A stretch of DNA of 64,000 bases from Miscanthus floridulus (lineage: Eukaryota > Streptophyta > Magnoliopsida > Poales > Poaceae). Location of the stretch: the NCBI RefSeq assembly GCF_019320115.1, contig NC_089586.1, positions 558,001 to 622,000 of the forward strand, in the 5' to 3' direction. The notes under the pieces are model-generated. The model did not search any database. It saw only the letters and a list, made by a program, of their open reading frames with translations, and had not been told where the DNA came from. The stretch's first letter is position 1. Every line of letters starts with the position of its first letter. Shown in pieces: positions 1 through 10,506 of the stretch. The position numbers and the translations under genes are program-made.

Positions 1-1632
1 AACCACTTGAGGGAGAGGTTGTGGAGCATCAACATCTTGAGCTTGTGCCACCATTTGATCATGAGAGACATGAGTGTCTTCATTTTCTACTCTCCCATCT
101 TTATCATCATCTTGTGGCACATTTCATGGTGGATCAATCACTTGTACATCATCTTCATCATCTTTAGGCATGATGTCTCCAACTGGAATGTTCTTCATGG
201 CCTCCCTCAATAGTTCATCACCTATATTATCAAGATTCTCATGTGCTCCTTAGGAGCCGTTAGATTCATCAAATTCTACATCATATGTTTCTTCAACCAA
301 ACCGGTGGCATGATTAAATACTCGATATGCTTTGGACTTTGATGAGTAACCAACAAGAAAGCCAATATCACAACATCTTTGAAACTTCCCTAGGTGTTGT
401 CGTTTCTTGTAGATGTAGCATTTGCAACCAAACACCCAGAAGAATGATACGTCCGGCTTCTTCCCATTAAGCAACTCATAAGGGGTCTTGCCAAAAAACT
501 TTTGTGCATAACATGCGGTGTTGATAGCTTCCGCCTATAGAGTTTTGGGTGTATTGTACTCATCAAGAATTGTTCTTGCAAGTGTCATAAGTGTCCAGTT
601 TTTCTCTCTACTATACCATTTTGTTGAGGAGTATATGTTGCGGAGACTTCATGCTTGATTCCAACTTCATCACAATATGCTTTAATGTTTGTGTTGTCAA
701 ATTTCTTTCTATTATCACTTCTTATCTTTTTGAGCTTCACTTCAAATTCAGTTTGTGCTCTCTTAGCAAACTTCTTGAAGCATGATGCCACTTCGGTCTT
801 GTCATGAAGGAAGAATACGTAAGTATATCTAGAGTAGTCATCAATAATCACAAGACAATAGAGATTTTCTCCCAAACTCTTGTAAGTGGTTGGTCCAAAT
901 AGATCCATATGAAGGAGCTCTAGTACTCTTGTTGTTGACATGTAAGCTTTTGTAGGATGAGTGTTTGCAACTTGCATGCTGGCTTGACATGCACTACAAA
1001 GCTTGTCCTTCTTAAATTTCACATCCTTTAAACCTCTCACCAATTCATTCTTCATTAGATTCTTGAGTGAGCTCATCCTAAATGAGCAAGCCTTTTATGC
1101 CATAGCCACTCAAGTGATGTTTTGGCAAATAAGCATGTCTTTAAGTTTGTATCTTCGGAGGTGAAATCCACTAGATATAGGTTGTATCTAAATCCCTTGA
1201 ATATCACTTGATCATCATCTTTCTTTGATACAACCACTTTCTTCTCGGTGAACAAGCATTGAAAGCCAAGATCACACAATTGACCAATGGATAGCAAGTT
1301 GAAGCTTAATGAAGCAACATATAGCACATTTGAAATTGAATGATCATTTGATATTGCAACTTTGCTCTTTGAATTGTCACCAAAAGTAATTCTTTCTTGA
1401 CTATCTACTTCATCTAGTGAGGTGAACATATGAGGATCACCGATCATATGTTGAGTGCAACCACTATCAATAACCCAATGACTTCTACCGGTCTTGTAGT
1501 TCACCTACACACAAGAGATCAAGCTTGTTATTTAGGGACCTAAACTTGATGAGGGCTCTTGACTTTCTTAACTAGTGACTTTGTAACCCAAATTTTCTTA
1601 GGCCTATTCTTGTTGGGAGGACCTAAGAACAT
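1..1632 (-). pseudogene. copia pol fragment: protease, GAG-pre-integrase, integrase core (broken)
   Basis: Reading right to left, the post-gag linker (LGPPNKNRPKKIWV, about 1580-1632) is followed by protease with the active-site triad context VIDSGCTQH, then GAG-pre-integrase ending WLWHKRLAHLG, then an integrase core. In the core the first Asp is in MDLFGPT, the second in IRSDNRKKF (families normally have SDNG, so Gly is replaced by Arg here), and the Glu is in NGIVERK. A reading-frame break separates the pre-integrase part (1073-1504) from the integrase (585-1076), and stops follow near 540. The segment 250-474 (KPDVSFFWVFGCKCYIYKK) is the usual C-terminal integrase/linker region. These proteins would process Gag-Pol and insert cDNA, but this copy cannot make an intact polyprotein. 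Confidence 0.85.
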
Positions 1633-2025
1633 TGTCGATGTTTCACCACCGATAGCCTGCCACGGGGGTACCCGGGGCAGTATGTTTGGGCTTCGGCATA
1701 TGTCGAACTCGATGGTTTACGCAAGAGACAGCCGATTTATCCTGGTTCAGGCCCTTGATCGTGGATCGAGTAATAACCTTACGTCCAGTCGGCCTTAGCC
1801 TTTGTGTTGGATTGATTATGATCTGCCTTGTTGTACAATTGTCGTTCTCTCAGGAGCCCTGCCCTCCTTTATATAGTCAGGAGGCCAGAGTCCTAGTCGG
1901 TTTACAATGAGATTTCCTAATAGGATTACCTAATAGTTCTACTACTACGATTATATGGGAAGAATCCTAGTTGGACTAGATCTTCTTTCTCCCTTGCGGG
2001 GTATCCTGTGGGTCCCGCATTGACA
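1633..2025 (+). repeat. 5' LTR of non-coding LTR element
   Basis: This matches 6130-6522 almost base for base, with a few substitutions such as the ends CATTGACA and CATCGACA. Terminal inverted hexamer TGTCGA/TCGACA. A TATA-like box sits near 1872. The high similarity of the two LTRs suggests a fairly recent insertion. Confidence 0.92.
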
Positions 2026-2692
2026 AGCCCCCGAGCACTTCATGGTTGAGCTCTGAAAATCTTGGTCTGCTCCTTCTAGTCTTGTTGAGTAGGAACAAAA
2101 TGTCATCCGAGTGTTTTCTGGAGTGAAACCTTGTAGCGCTTCTTGGGATCTTTGGGTGGTGAGTGCTTTTTGAAGAAAAAGTGCATCCATCTGGTTGTAG
2201 CCCCTGAGCCTCTTGCTATTTGGAACAAGGAGCTGGAGGATCTTGTCTTGAAGTTGCTCTGATTGTTCGTTGAAATTTTATCAAAAAGAACTCGAACATG
2301 GCTTGTTCCGGGTTCTTTTTGCCGTAATGTCTTGAAGTGGTCTGCGTTGAGGAAGCCTTTTGGTGACGTGCACTTTTTCGAAGAAAAAGTGCACTCACTG
2401 AGTGTAGCCCCCGAGCCTCTTGCTATTTGGAACAAAAAGTTGGAGGGTCTTGATCCTTTATGTTGTTTGAAAATTTGTGTTCTGAAGTAGTCCCCGAGAC
2501 TTGGATTATGTCATCATCCGAGTAGTTTTGCGGCAAGCAGCCTCCGAGCTTATGTCAAAAATTTGCACCCACTGAGTGTAGCCCTCGAGCCTCTTGCTTT
2601 TGTTTGCAAAAGTTGGAGGGTCTCCCGCAGCCCCGTGCTGTTGTGTTGCGAGGTATGTTGTGGTTGTGAGTTCTGTCGGTTATGTGTAGGTG

Positions 2693-2880
2693 CCGATCTA
2701 GGGACCCCTGCCCTCCTTTATATAGTCCAAGGGAGGTGGGAGTCCTAGTCGGTTACAAAGTAGAGATCCTAGTAGGATTGCGTGTAACTAGTTCTAGTAG
2801 GATTACATGTAGGGAATCTTAGTTGAACTAGGTCTTCTTCTCTCTTCTCCGTGGGAAACCCCATGGGTCCCGCATCGACA
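2693..2880 (+). repeat. partial internal LTR copy plus leader
   Basis: This stretch resembles the 3' half of the element's own LTR: TATA region, repeated 'cctagtaggatt' motifs, and the terminal part ending GGTCCCGCATCGACA. It is directly followed by the same leader (AGCCCCCGAGCATTTCATG) that follows the true 5' LTR at 2026. It therefore looks like an internal partial duplication of LTR plus leader, produced by recombination or template switching. Confidence 0.75.
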
Positions 2881-3424
2881 AGCCCCCGAGCATTTCATGA
2901 TTGAGCTTCAAGGGCCGGGTTGTTGTAGACTTGTTCCAGGTTCTTTCTTGAAGTGAAATCTTGAGATGGTCTTCTTTGTCTTTTCTCCGGCTGATGTGCA
3001 CTTTTGGACAAAGCACTCAGTGAGTGTAGCCCCCGAGCCTCTTGCTTGCTGGGACAAGAAGCCAGAGGGTCCCTTTAGTCTTCTTGGTTGCTCTGAGTTC
3101 TTTTTGGGTGGGTGCAATTTTTCGTAAAAATTGCACTCACCGAGTGTAGCCCCCGAGCCTCTTGCTTTTGCTTGCAAAAGTTGGAGGGTCTAGATTCTTG
3201 TCTTCAAAAAATTTTGGGGTTATTTATCCCGCAGCCCCCGAGCCTTCTCCGAGTACTTTTCTTTAGAATAGAAATCGGATGAAGGGTCTTGATGTGTTGT
3301 CGTTGTTGTAGTCTTGAGTACTTGTATTCTTGGTCTTTTGTCCTTGAATCCGAGCCCCCGGGCGTAGTTGAAGCGAATGCCTAGCTCCCGAGCTTAGTGT
3401 TTGACTAAGCCATGAAGCTCTTCC

Positions 3425-3850
3425 GAGTTGTTTTTTATTCATCTAGGTTGTTTCTGGACTTCTCTGGTTCTTGATGTACCTCTTCCAGGTTGTTTGCACT
3501 TCGTCCAGGTTCTTTCTGAACTTGTATGTACCTCATCCGGGTTGTTTTCTGATCAATCCAGGTTCTTTCTGAATTTGTCTTGTTACTTGCAGCACCTCTT
3601 TAGGGTTGTTTTCTGATCGTTCCGGGTTCTTTCTGAACTTGTATGTTCCTCATCCGGGTTGTTTTCTGATCAATCTGGGTTCTTTCTGAATTTATCTTGT
3701 TACTTGCAGCACCTCTTCAGGGTTGTTTTCTGATCGTTCCGGGTTCTTTCTGAACTTGTATGTACCTCATCCGGATTGTTTTCTGATCAATCCGGGTTCT
3801 TTCTAAATTTGTCTTGTTACTTGCAGCACCTTGTTGGGGTTCTTTTTTGT
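3425..3850 (+). repeat. 117-bp tandem repeat array in non-coding LTR element
   Basis: Units containing TTGTTTTCTGATCAATC and the related half-unit TTGTTTTCTGATCGTTCC recur. Equivalent bases lie at 3542, 3659 and 3776, giving a 117-bp period, and each unit is itself made of two related parts. About three diverged copies are present, with degenerate half-copies upstream from about 3430. There is no coding potential. Confidence 0.8.
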
Positions 3851-6129
3851 TCAAACCAGTTTGTTTCTAGACTAGCTCTCAGCTCCCCTGCATGTTAAAC
3901 ATAAAAAAATGTTGTAAATGATATTCCGGATATGAAGTCGGGAGCATGTCCCATATTTGAATAATCAATCAGGGGCGGGCCCCGGCATTATGAAATGCAT
4001 ATAAACTTTTTGCATCTTGCTCTTGCTAGGCCATGCAAATTCCTTAGGTAGTGTCCTGTTACGTTTAAGCACTTGAATCTCTGGCGTATGGTTCAGAGGT
4101 TCATGACGTGACCATGTGAGCCTGGTACTCGGTTCGTGACCGTCCATGTGAGTAGACAAGCTTCACGGATTAAGGTGTATTCTACCTGAGGAATTCGGCG
4201 ACTGTTAAGAGAAGACCTAGAGCGCTATGTTTGCTCGCATGATGATTTTTTTGTATCTTGAGCACTATGTTTGCTTGCATGATGATTTTTTGTGTCTTCC
4301 CTTGCTAGGTCGGTTAATTTCCTGGGTAGTAGCCTGTTACGTTTAAGCTCTTGAATCTCGCGTTTGGTTCAGAGGTCCATTGACGTGACCACCCGTATGG
4401 TTCAGAGGTTCTTTGACGTGACCATCCATATGGTTCAGAGGTTCATTGACGTGACCATCCATTCGAGAAAACAAGCTTCACGAATTAAGGCTTACTATCC
4501 GAGGAAACTAACAGCCGTTAGGGGAAGATGATATGGCCACAGAGGCATACGAATAATATCCGAAATGTAAAAAATTAAAGCGTTACTTAGCTTGGTTCAT
4601 GGCAGAGTTGTTGATCACCGTAGGCGGGTAGTTGATCGTCGTGGCGTGCAGCCAAGTAGTTGGCGTAGATGGAGGTAGACTTGATAGCTCTCTTGTCGCC
4701 GACATGTCGAGTACTCAGATCAACTCGGAACCCGTCGCGTGTACTCTGAAGTCGCTGCCGAGTATTAGGAAGCCGTTGTTGAGTACCCGGTTGAGTCCGA
4801 GTAGTGGGAGTAGTCCATCAAGCGTCACACGGTAGAGTCATCGAGTTGTTGTTGTGATCGGGAGTTGTTGTTGTGATCGGCGCTGACGGCGTGGGGGCGG
4901 TGCACCCTTCTAGCTTGACGTGAACCTTTTTGTTGACCCCTTCCCTTTTTTTTGAGGCAGTCGTAGACATCTGTTCGTGCACGAATATATACACGTATAC
5001 GTTGCCATTGGCCTTGCTTTGCTTCATCATCTTGGCTTGCATGGTGAGGTAAGTTGCTCCCTGGTAGATTCTTGATGGAGCCGAGTTGTCGTGTGCATGT
5101 AGCTGAACAACCCGGTGGATCTTGATGCAGCGATGCAATTTGCTTGTGGTCTTGGACATCTTGTTAGCTTCTGGCTTGGTTCTGATTTGGCTGGATGGCT
5201 TGTTATGTATGTACGTGTATGTACACCTTCTTTATTTGCATCTTGAAGTGGTTGGACATCGTGGTGAGTTCTCGTCATCTAGTTCTTGACCGGATCCATT
5301 CCAGTTGAGTTGTCAATGTGCCTTCTCCATGTATATTTGCATATATACGCGTATATGAAAAAACCAAATATTAATACGCTGATTGCTTTTGGCTAGCTTG
5401 CTGCTTGTGTCATCCTTGTAGCATCCTTTGCATGTACTTTGAGCAGATGGATATCGTCTTGTCTGTCATAGTAGAATTTGTATCCGATGCTAGGACTTTT
5501 TGCTTGATACAGTACTCGGCTTGGATAGAATTGGCCCTAGGACTTGTACGTGCTTGCTTCTAAACATTGTATTAGCTTGTGTATGGAATCTTTGTCGCTT
5601 TGCTGATGTATACGTCATCCCATATTTTCTCTCATGAATCTGCCTGATGTCGTCTTGCTCTATGTCCCATTCTGGATAGGTTGTCCGTGATGGAGTTGAA
5701 TCATCCTGGAGTTGAATAAATTAATTCTATTCGGACTTGGCACCGTGATCAGACAGAAACTGATTCTAGTTCGTCTTGCACTTGTCCTCCAGTGGCTCTG
5801 TGTACCGCCCAGCTACTTGTACTATGCCTTGAGACGTCGGGTTGTTGTTAGTGTACGCGCACCTTCCCAGTGGCAGCCTGAACGATCGATTGGATGTACG
5901 AGGACGTCACCGAGAACATGCGCTTCAGCGAGTTATCGAATGATGCTAATGACAGCCGTGGCGAATCTTGATCTTGGCATCTTCCGAGCCGCAGCGAGTT
6001 ATCGACGAGGTTGACGAGAGCCGCGACGAGTTGTCGACAAGGCTGACGAGGGTCGCGGCGAATCTTTATTTTGAGGTCCACCGAGCTCTCGAACGCAAAG
6101 CGCCGAGGTCCCCTACCTGGCGCGCCAGC

Positions 6130-6522
6130 TGTCGATGTTTCACCACCGATAGCCTGCCACGGGGGTACCCGGGGCAGTATGTTCGGGCTTCGGCGTATGT
6201 CGAACTCGATGGTTTACGCAAGAGACAGCCAATTTATCCTGGTTTAGGCCCTCGATCGTGGATCGAGTAATAACCTTACGTCCAGTCGGCCTTAGCCTTT
6301 GCATTGGATTGATTATGATCTGCCTTGTTGTACAATTGTCATTCTCTCAGGAGCCCTGCCCTCCTTTATATAGTTTGGAGGCCAGAGTCCTAGTCGGTTT
6401 ACAATGAGATTTCCTAATAGGATTACCTAATAGTTCTACTACTACGATTATATGGGAAGAATCCTAGTTGGACTAGATCTTCTTTCTCCCTTGCGGGGTA
6501 TCTTGTGGGTCCCGCATCGACA
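6130..6522 (+). repeat. 3' LTR of non-coding LTR element
   Basis: Partner of 1633-2025. It is preceded by CTACCTGGCGCGCCAGC and followed by the target-site duplication AACAT (6523-6527). Confidence 0.92.
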
Positions 6523-6527
6523 AACAT

Positions 6528-8827
6528 GACTTTCATTTTTCCACTAGAATCCTTTCTAAGCATGTAATAAGCATTGAAGGCAAAGGGTCTAGCATGCTTG
6601 GGCAAGGGTTGTGGTGGTGGAGCTTGACACTCATGGGCAAAGTGACCTTCTTGTCCACACTCAAAGCATCTCTTTGGCTTAGGCTTTGACTTGAGTTGTT
6701 GTTGATGTTGATCTTGAGTTTTCTTCTCTTGATGTGCCAAGTACACAATGCCACTTCTATCCATCTTCATTATGGTATTCATAAGTAGCTCACTTTGGAG
6801 ATATTGGCCTCTTGTGAACTTGCTCAAACCGGTCTTGAGATGTTCTTTCTCCAACTTGAGCTTCTTGTTCTCTTCCTTAAGTTCATCATGATTTTTCTCC
6901 ATCTTGAGTCTCTTATTCTCTTCTTTAAGCTTCTCATTCTCAAGAGCTATATCACACTCATGATCAAGATTCTCTATCACAATGGTGTTGGTGGTTGGGA
7001 GCTTTTCAAAATCTTTCTTGAGCTTTTCATTCTCATGCTTGAGCTTGACATACTCATCATAGTTATCGGTCTCAACCACTTTCTTGCCTTTGCCACTAGA
7101 TCCTTGCTCAATGTTCTCAACAATCAAATCATCACATGATGTAGCTATATCAATCTTAACAACATTATTAGTAGCAGCATATGGCTCATTGGATAATAGC
7201 TCATGAGAAACAACAAGATTATCATGATTAACCTTGAGATTTGTGTACTCTTCTTTTAGGAAATTGTAGCTAGTGGTGAGCTCATTATGTATCCCCTCAA
7301 GTTTATCATGTTTTCCTTTAAGCTCCTTTTTAGAGGATTTGAGCTCCTTGAGTTTGGATGACATAGTTTTATTTTGTTCTCTAAGCTCAACACTAGCTTT
7401 TTTGGCTATCATATTTTGCCAAGAGTGAGTCATTCTCAAGTTCTAGCTTTTCATTTTTAGCTCTTGTCTTTCTAATAATTTTAGTGTATTGGTTTAGCAA
7501 CTTGACAAGATCATCATAAGAAGGTGATTCAAATTCATCATCACTATCACTACCACTTTCATCATTGCTAGCATTATCATCACCAGTACTATCATCACCC
7601 TTTTGTACCTTTCGTTCATCCTTGGCCATAAGGCATAGGTGTGTAGAGGATGACGGTGACAGTGTCGGTGAAGATAGTGAAGAATCAATTACAATAGCGG
7701 CCACCTTCTCATTCTCACTTTCATCATCGGATGAGTCACTTGATGACTCAATATCCGTGAGCCAATCACCAACAATGTATGCCTTGCCATTCTTCTTTTT
7801 CTTGTGGAATTCCTTTTTCTTACCATCCTTCTTCTTGTATGGCTTGTTCTTTTTCTTCTCATCCTCATCTTCATCACTTGAGTCATCTTTCTTGCCCTTG
7901 TACTTTTTCTTGTATTTGTCTTTCTTGGGTTTGGGGCATTAATGAGCTATATGACCAAGTTCTCCACAATTATAGCAATCCATCTCAGAGACGGGCTTCC
8001 TTCTATTGCTAGTGAAGAATTTCTTCTTCCCCTCAAACTTGATACCATTCTTGTTGAGTTTCTTGAGCATCTTGATGGTTTTTCTCACCATGAGAGAAAG
8101 ACTTGTATCATCAATTTTATCATCACTTGAGCTATCATGATCAACTCTTTCTTTGCCCTTCTTCTCTTGGCTAGCCTTGAACGCCAAGTCTTTCTTCTTA
8201 GTGAAAGAAGAGCCATCTTGTGGTGTGATGTGCATGTGCATCTCATGTGCATTGATCTTTCCCAATATTTGAGTTGGTGTAGCGGTGGAAAGATAACCTT
8301 GATGAAGCACCATCACAATATGCCCATATTTGTCAATGGGGAGGACACTCAAGATCTTTCTTACAGCATCGGAGTGTTGCATTTGTGTGAGTCCAAGCCC
8401 ATTGACTTCCTCTACAAGAACATTCAAGCGTGAGTATATCTCATTAGCACTTTTTCTAGGAAAGCATCTCAAATGAATTTAGCTTTTTCATAACAAGGTG
8501 GTAGTGTTCCTCACTCTCACTCTTTATTCTCTCATGGAGCGTACAAATTGCCGACCATAGTGCATGGGCGTCCTTGTGGTTCCGCACACGGTTAAAAACA
8601 TCCTTGCAAAGGCCTCTAAAGAGGGTGTTTCTAGCCTTTGCATTCCATTTTTCATAATTAACTTCATCACCTTGAAGGTGTGTGGGATCCTTAGGTTTTG
8701 GAAAGCCTTGTGAGGCGGCTCTAAGAACTCCAACATCTAAAGCTTCTAAATAAGCCTCCATGCAGATTTTCCAATAAGAAAAATCATCTCCCTCAAAGAT
8801 AGGAGTGGGTCCATCCCAGTGGGACAA
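6528..8827 (-). pseudogene. copia gag with two CCHC knuckles and long coiled coil (broken)
   Basis: The gag starts at 8827 (MSHWDGPTPIFEGDDFSYWK) with a UBN2/retrotransposon-gag domain running to about 7990, crossing a frameshift near 8460. A first CCHC knuckle (CYNCGELGHIAH, then a stop instead of the next residues) lies near 7950. An acidic/lysine-rich linker follows, then about 250 residues of heptad-rich coiled coil (KLKELKSSKKELKGKHDKLE), with a second frameshift near 7430. A second knuckle, CFECGQEGHFAHEC, lies near 6650. Gag would form the virus-like particle and bind RNA. The long coiled coil with a second knuckle is typical of SIRE-lineage gags. The frame runs into the non-coding element at 6522 and resumes at 1632. 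Confidence 0.85.
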
Positions 8828-8866
8828 CTTTCTCTAGGTGGTTAAGCCTAATTAAGCGAGCACAAG

Positions 8867-8878
8867 GCTCTGCTACCA
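8867..8878 (-). promoter_or_regulatory. primer-binding site (initiator tRNA-Met type)
   Basis: On the minus strand this reads TGGTAGCAGAGC, one base from the standard TGGTATCAGAGC. It lies two bases inside the 5' LTR edge at 8881. Confidence 0.8.
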
Positions 8879-8880
8879 AT

Positions 8881-10506
8881 TGAAAGAATTAAGATGCTCA
8901 AGAGGGGGGTGAATTGGGCTAATTCTATTTTTTTACAATAATTAAGCCCTACATTTAGTCCACTTCACCCCTTGTGCCTAGAATATGTTTCTATTGTTCT
9001 ACCGCATAAAAGTTTTGCACCCTAGGTTTCAATCCTACTCTAGCATAGCAATTCTAGGAATATAAAGACATAAAATAAATTGCTCAAATGTAAATGCTCA
9101 AAATAAAGAGAGGGAAAGGAACGCGGCGATGTTTTCCTGAGGTATCAGAGAGTCGCCACTCCCCACTAGTCCTCGTTGGAGCACCTGCGCAAGGGTGTAG
9201 CTCCTCCTTGATCCGCGCAAGGATCAAGTGCTCTCTATGGGCTAATTCTTTGACACTCCATCACGGTGAATTGCCCACAACCGCTCACAACTTGAGTTGG
9301 GTCATCCACAAAGTCCGTCGGATGATCACCAAACTCTCAATCACCACCGAGCCATCTAGGTGATGGCGATCACCAAGCTGTCTAGGTGATGGCGTAATAA
9401 GCATAAACTCTTACTTGACCACGACAAGCCTAATGAGAAGGATGGATGCACACTTGCTACTCTCCTTGCACTAATAAGGACCTTAATCTTGGATTCTCAA
9501 ATCTCAATCACCTCACTAGGCTCTTGGTCTCCCTTGCACTCTCAAGGTGTTTCTCAGATGAACAAATGAGCAAGAGACCTTCCTTGGATGTGTGGAGTAA
9601 GTATTTATACCCCCTCATTCAAAACAAAACGTTTGGAGGCCGAGTCAGCATTCTACGAGGTGACCGGACGCCCCGGTTAGTTATACCTACAAAGAGCAGT
9701 TAAGCTCTGACTGGACTCTGACCAGCGTCCGGTCAGTACTGACCAGATGCATCTGGTCAAGAAAAACGCTCTCTAGAACCTTACTAATGTTGACCGAACG
9801 CTGGCGCCCAAAGTCCAGTCACTTCACTGTTCAACGTCCGGTCAGTTACTGGATCCTAACCAGCGTCCGGTCAGCACCGACCGGACGCGTCCGGTCAAGA
9901 AAATCCCTCTCTAAAACCTCTCTAGAGTTGACCAGACGCTGGCACCCAACGTCCGATCACTTTAATGTTCAGTGTTTGGTCAGTACCAGATGATTGTAGT
10001 TGATCAAATGAACTGACCGGACTCACCCTACAGCATCCGGTCACAACCAGACCAGCGTCCGGTTAGTCATTTGACCCTCCATTCACTTCTAACTCAAAAT
10101 CTTATATGAATGAAGTTTACTCCAATTGATCTTAGGGCTACTCCTGAGCTACCTAGTGCTAGGTTTGATAAGTGTGCAACACACCTAACACACTAGACTC
10201 ACTTAGGTCAAGCTACTAGTCCATACCCCCTTAATAGTATGGCCAAAGGAAAAACAAAGTCCTAAACTACTCTAAGCATCTCTCCAACATCAAACAAGAC
10301 TTAGAACTAGTCCGTCCTTAACCTTATCGTCCATCCTTTGAAAACCAAAATGATTTCCATCGATAGGGGCATGACAACCATGATTGCTTAATCAATTACC
10401 ATTACCATGACCTAACTTAAATTGTCTCTGCAAAACACACATTAGTCATAGTAATCTCGTGTCGTCATTAATCACCGAAACCCAACTAGGGGCCTAGATG
10501 CTTTCA
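8881..10506 (-). repeat. 5' LTR of SIRE-type copia element
   Basis: A 1626-bp LTR with perfect terminal inverted hexamers TGAAAG...CTTTCA. The partner LTR is outside the window. Between about 9660 and 10080 it carries degenerate repeats built on GACCGGACGC/GCGTCCGGTC, including a perfect 18-bp palindrome at 9879-9896. The target duplication cannot be checked here (right flank GGAAC). Confidence 0.82.

Larger units (their letters stand above)
1633..6522 (+). mobile_element. non-coding LTR retrotransposon (LARD-like), complete, nested in copia element
   Basis: Two 393-bp LTRs (1633-2025 and 6130-6522) start TGTCGA and end TCGACA or a one-base variant. They are flanked by a perfect 5-bp target-site duplication AACAT (1628-1632 and 6523-6527). 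The 4.1-kb interior has no long ORF with recognisable gag or pol similarity, so the element must have been mobilised in trans. The plus orientation follows from a TATA-like motif (TTTATATAGT) in the LTR and a conserved pre-LTR motif TACCTGGCGCGCCAGC just before 6130. The interior holds repeats built on AGCCCCCGAGC and a 117-bp tandem array. It interrupts the host copia element between gag and protease. Confidence 0.9.
1..10506 (-). mobile_element. Ty1/copia retrotransposon, SIRE (Opie/Ji-like) lineage, left end outside window
   Basis: Minus-strand LTR retrotransposon read from its 5' LTR (8881-10506) leftwards. In order it shows a Met-tRNA primer-binding site (8867-8878), gag with two zinc knuckles and a coiled coil (about 6528-8827), protease and GAG-pre-integrase (1073-1504), integrase (585-1076) and the post-integrase linker (1-474). 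RT, RNase H and the 3' LTR lie beyond the left edge. Coding is broken by frameshifts and stops, so the copy is dead. A 4.9-kb non-coding LTR element is inserted at 1633-6522. The lineage call rests on the long coiled-coil gag and Opie/Ji-like protease phrases such as VIDSGCTQHMIGD and LSIGQLCDLGFQC. Confidence 0.88.

Noticed and set aside
3425..3850. Tandem repeats considered as a CRISPR-like array
   Set aside because: Units are contiguous without unique spacers, and the context is a plant retroelement.
7389..7942. Plus-strand Ser/Phe-rich ORF (7565-7942)
   Set aside because: Complement of the acidic/lysine-rich linker of the minus-strand copia gag.
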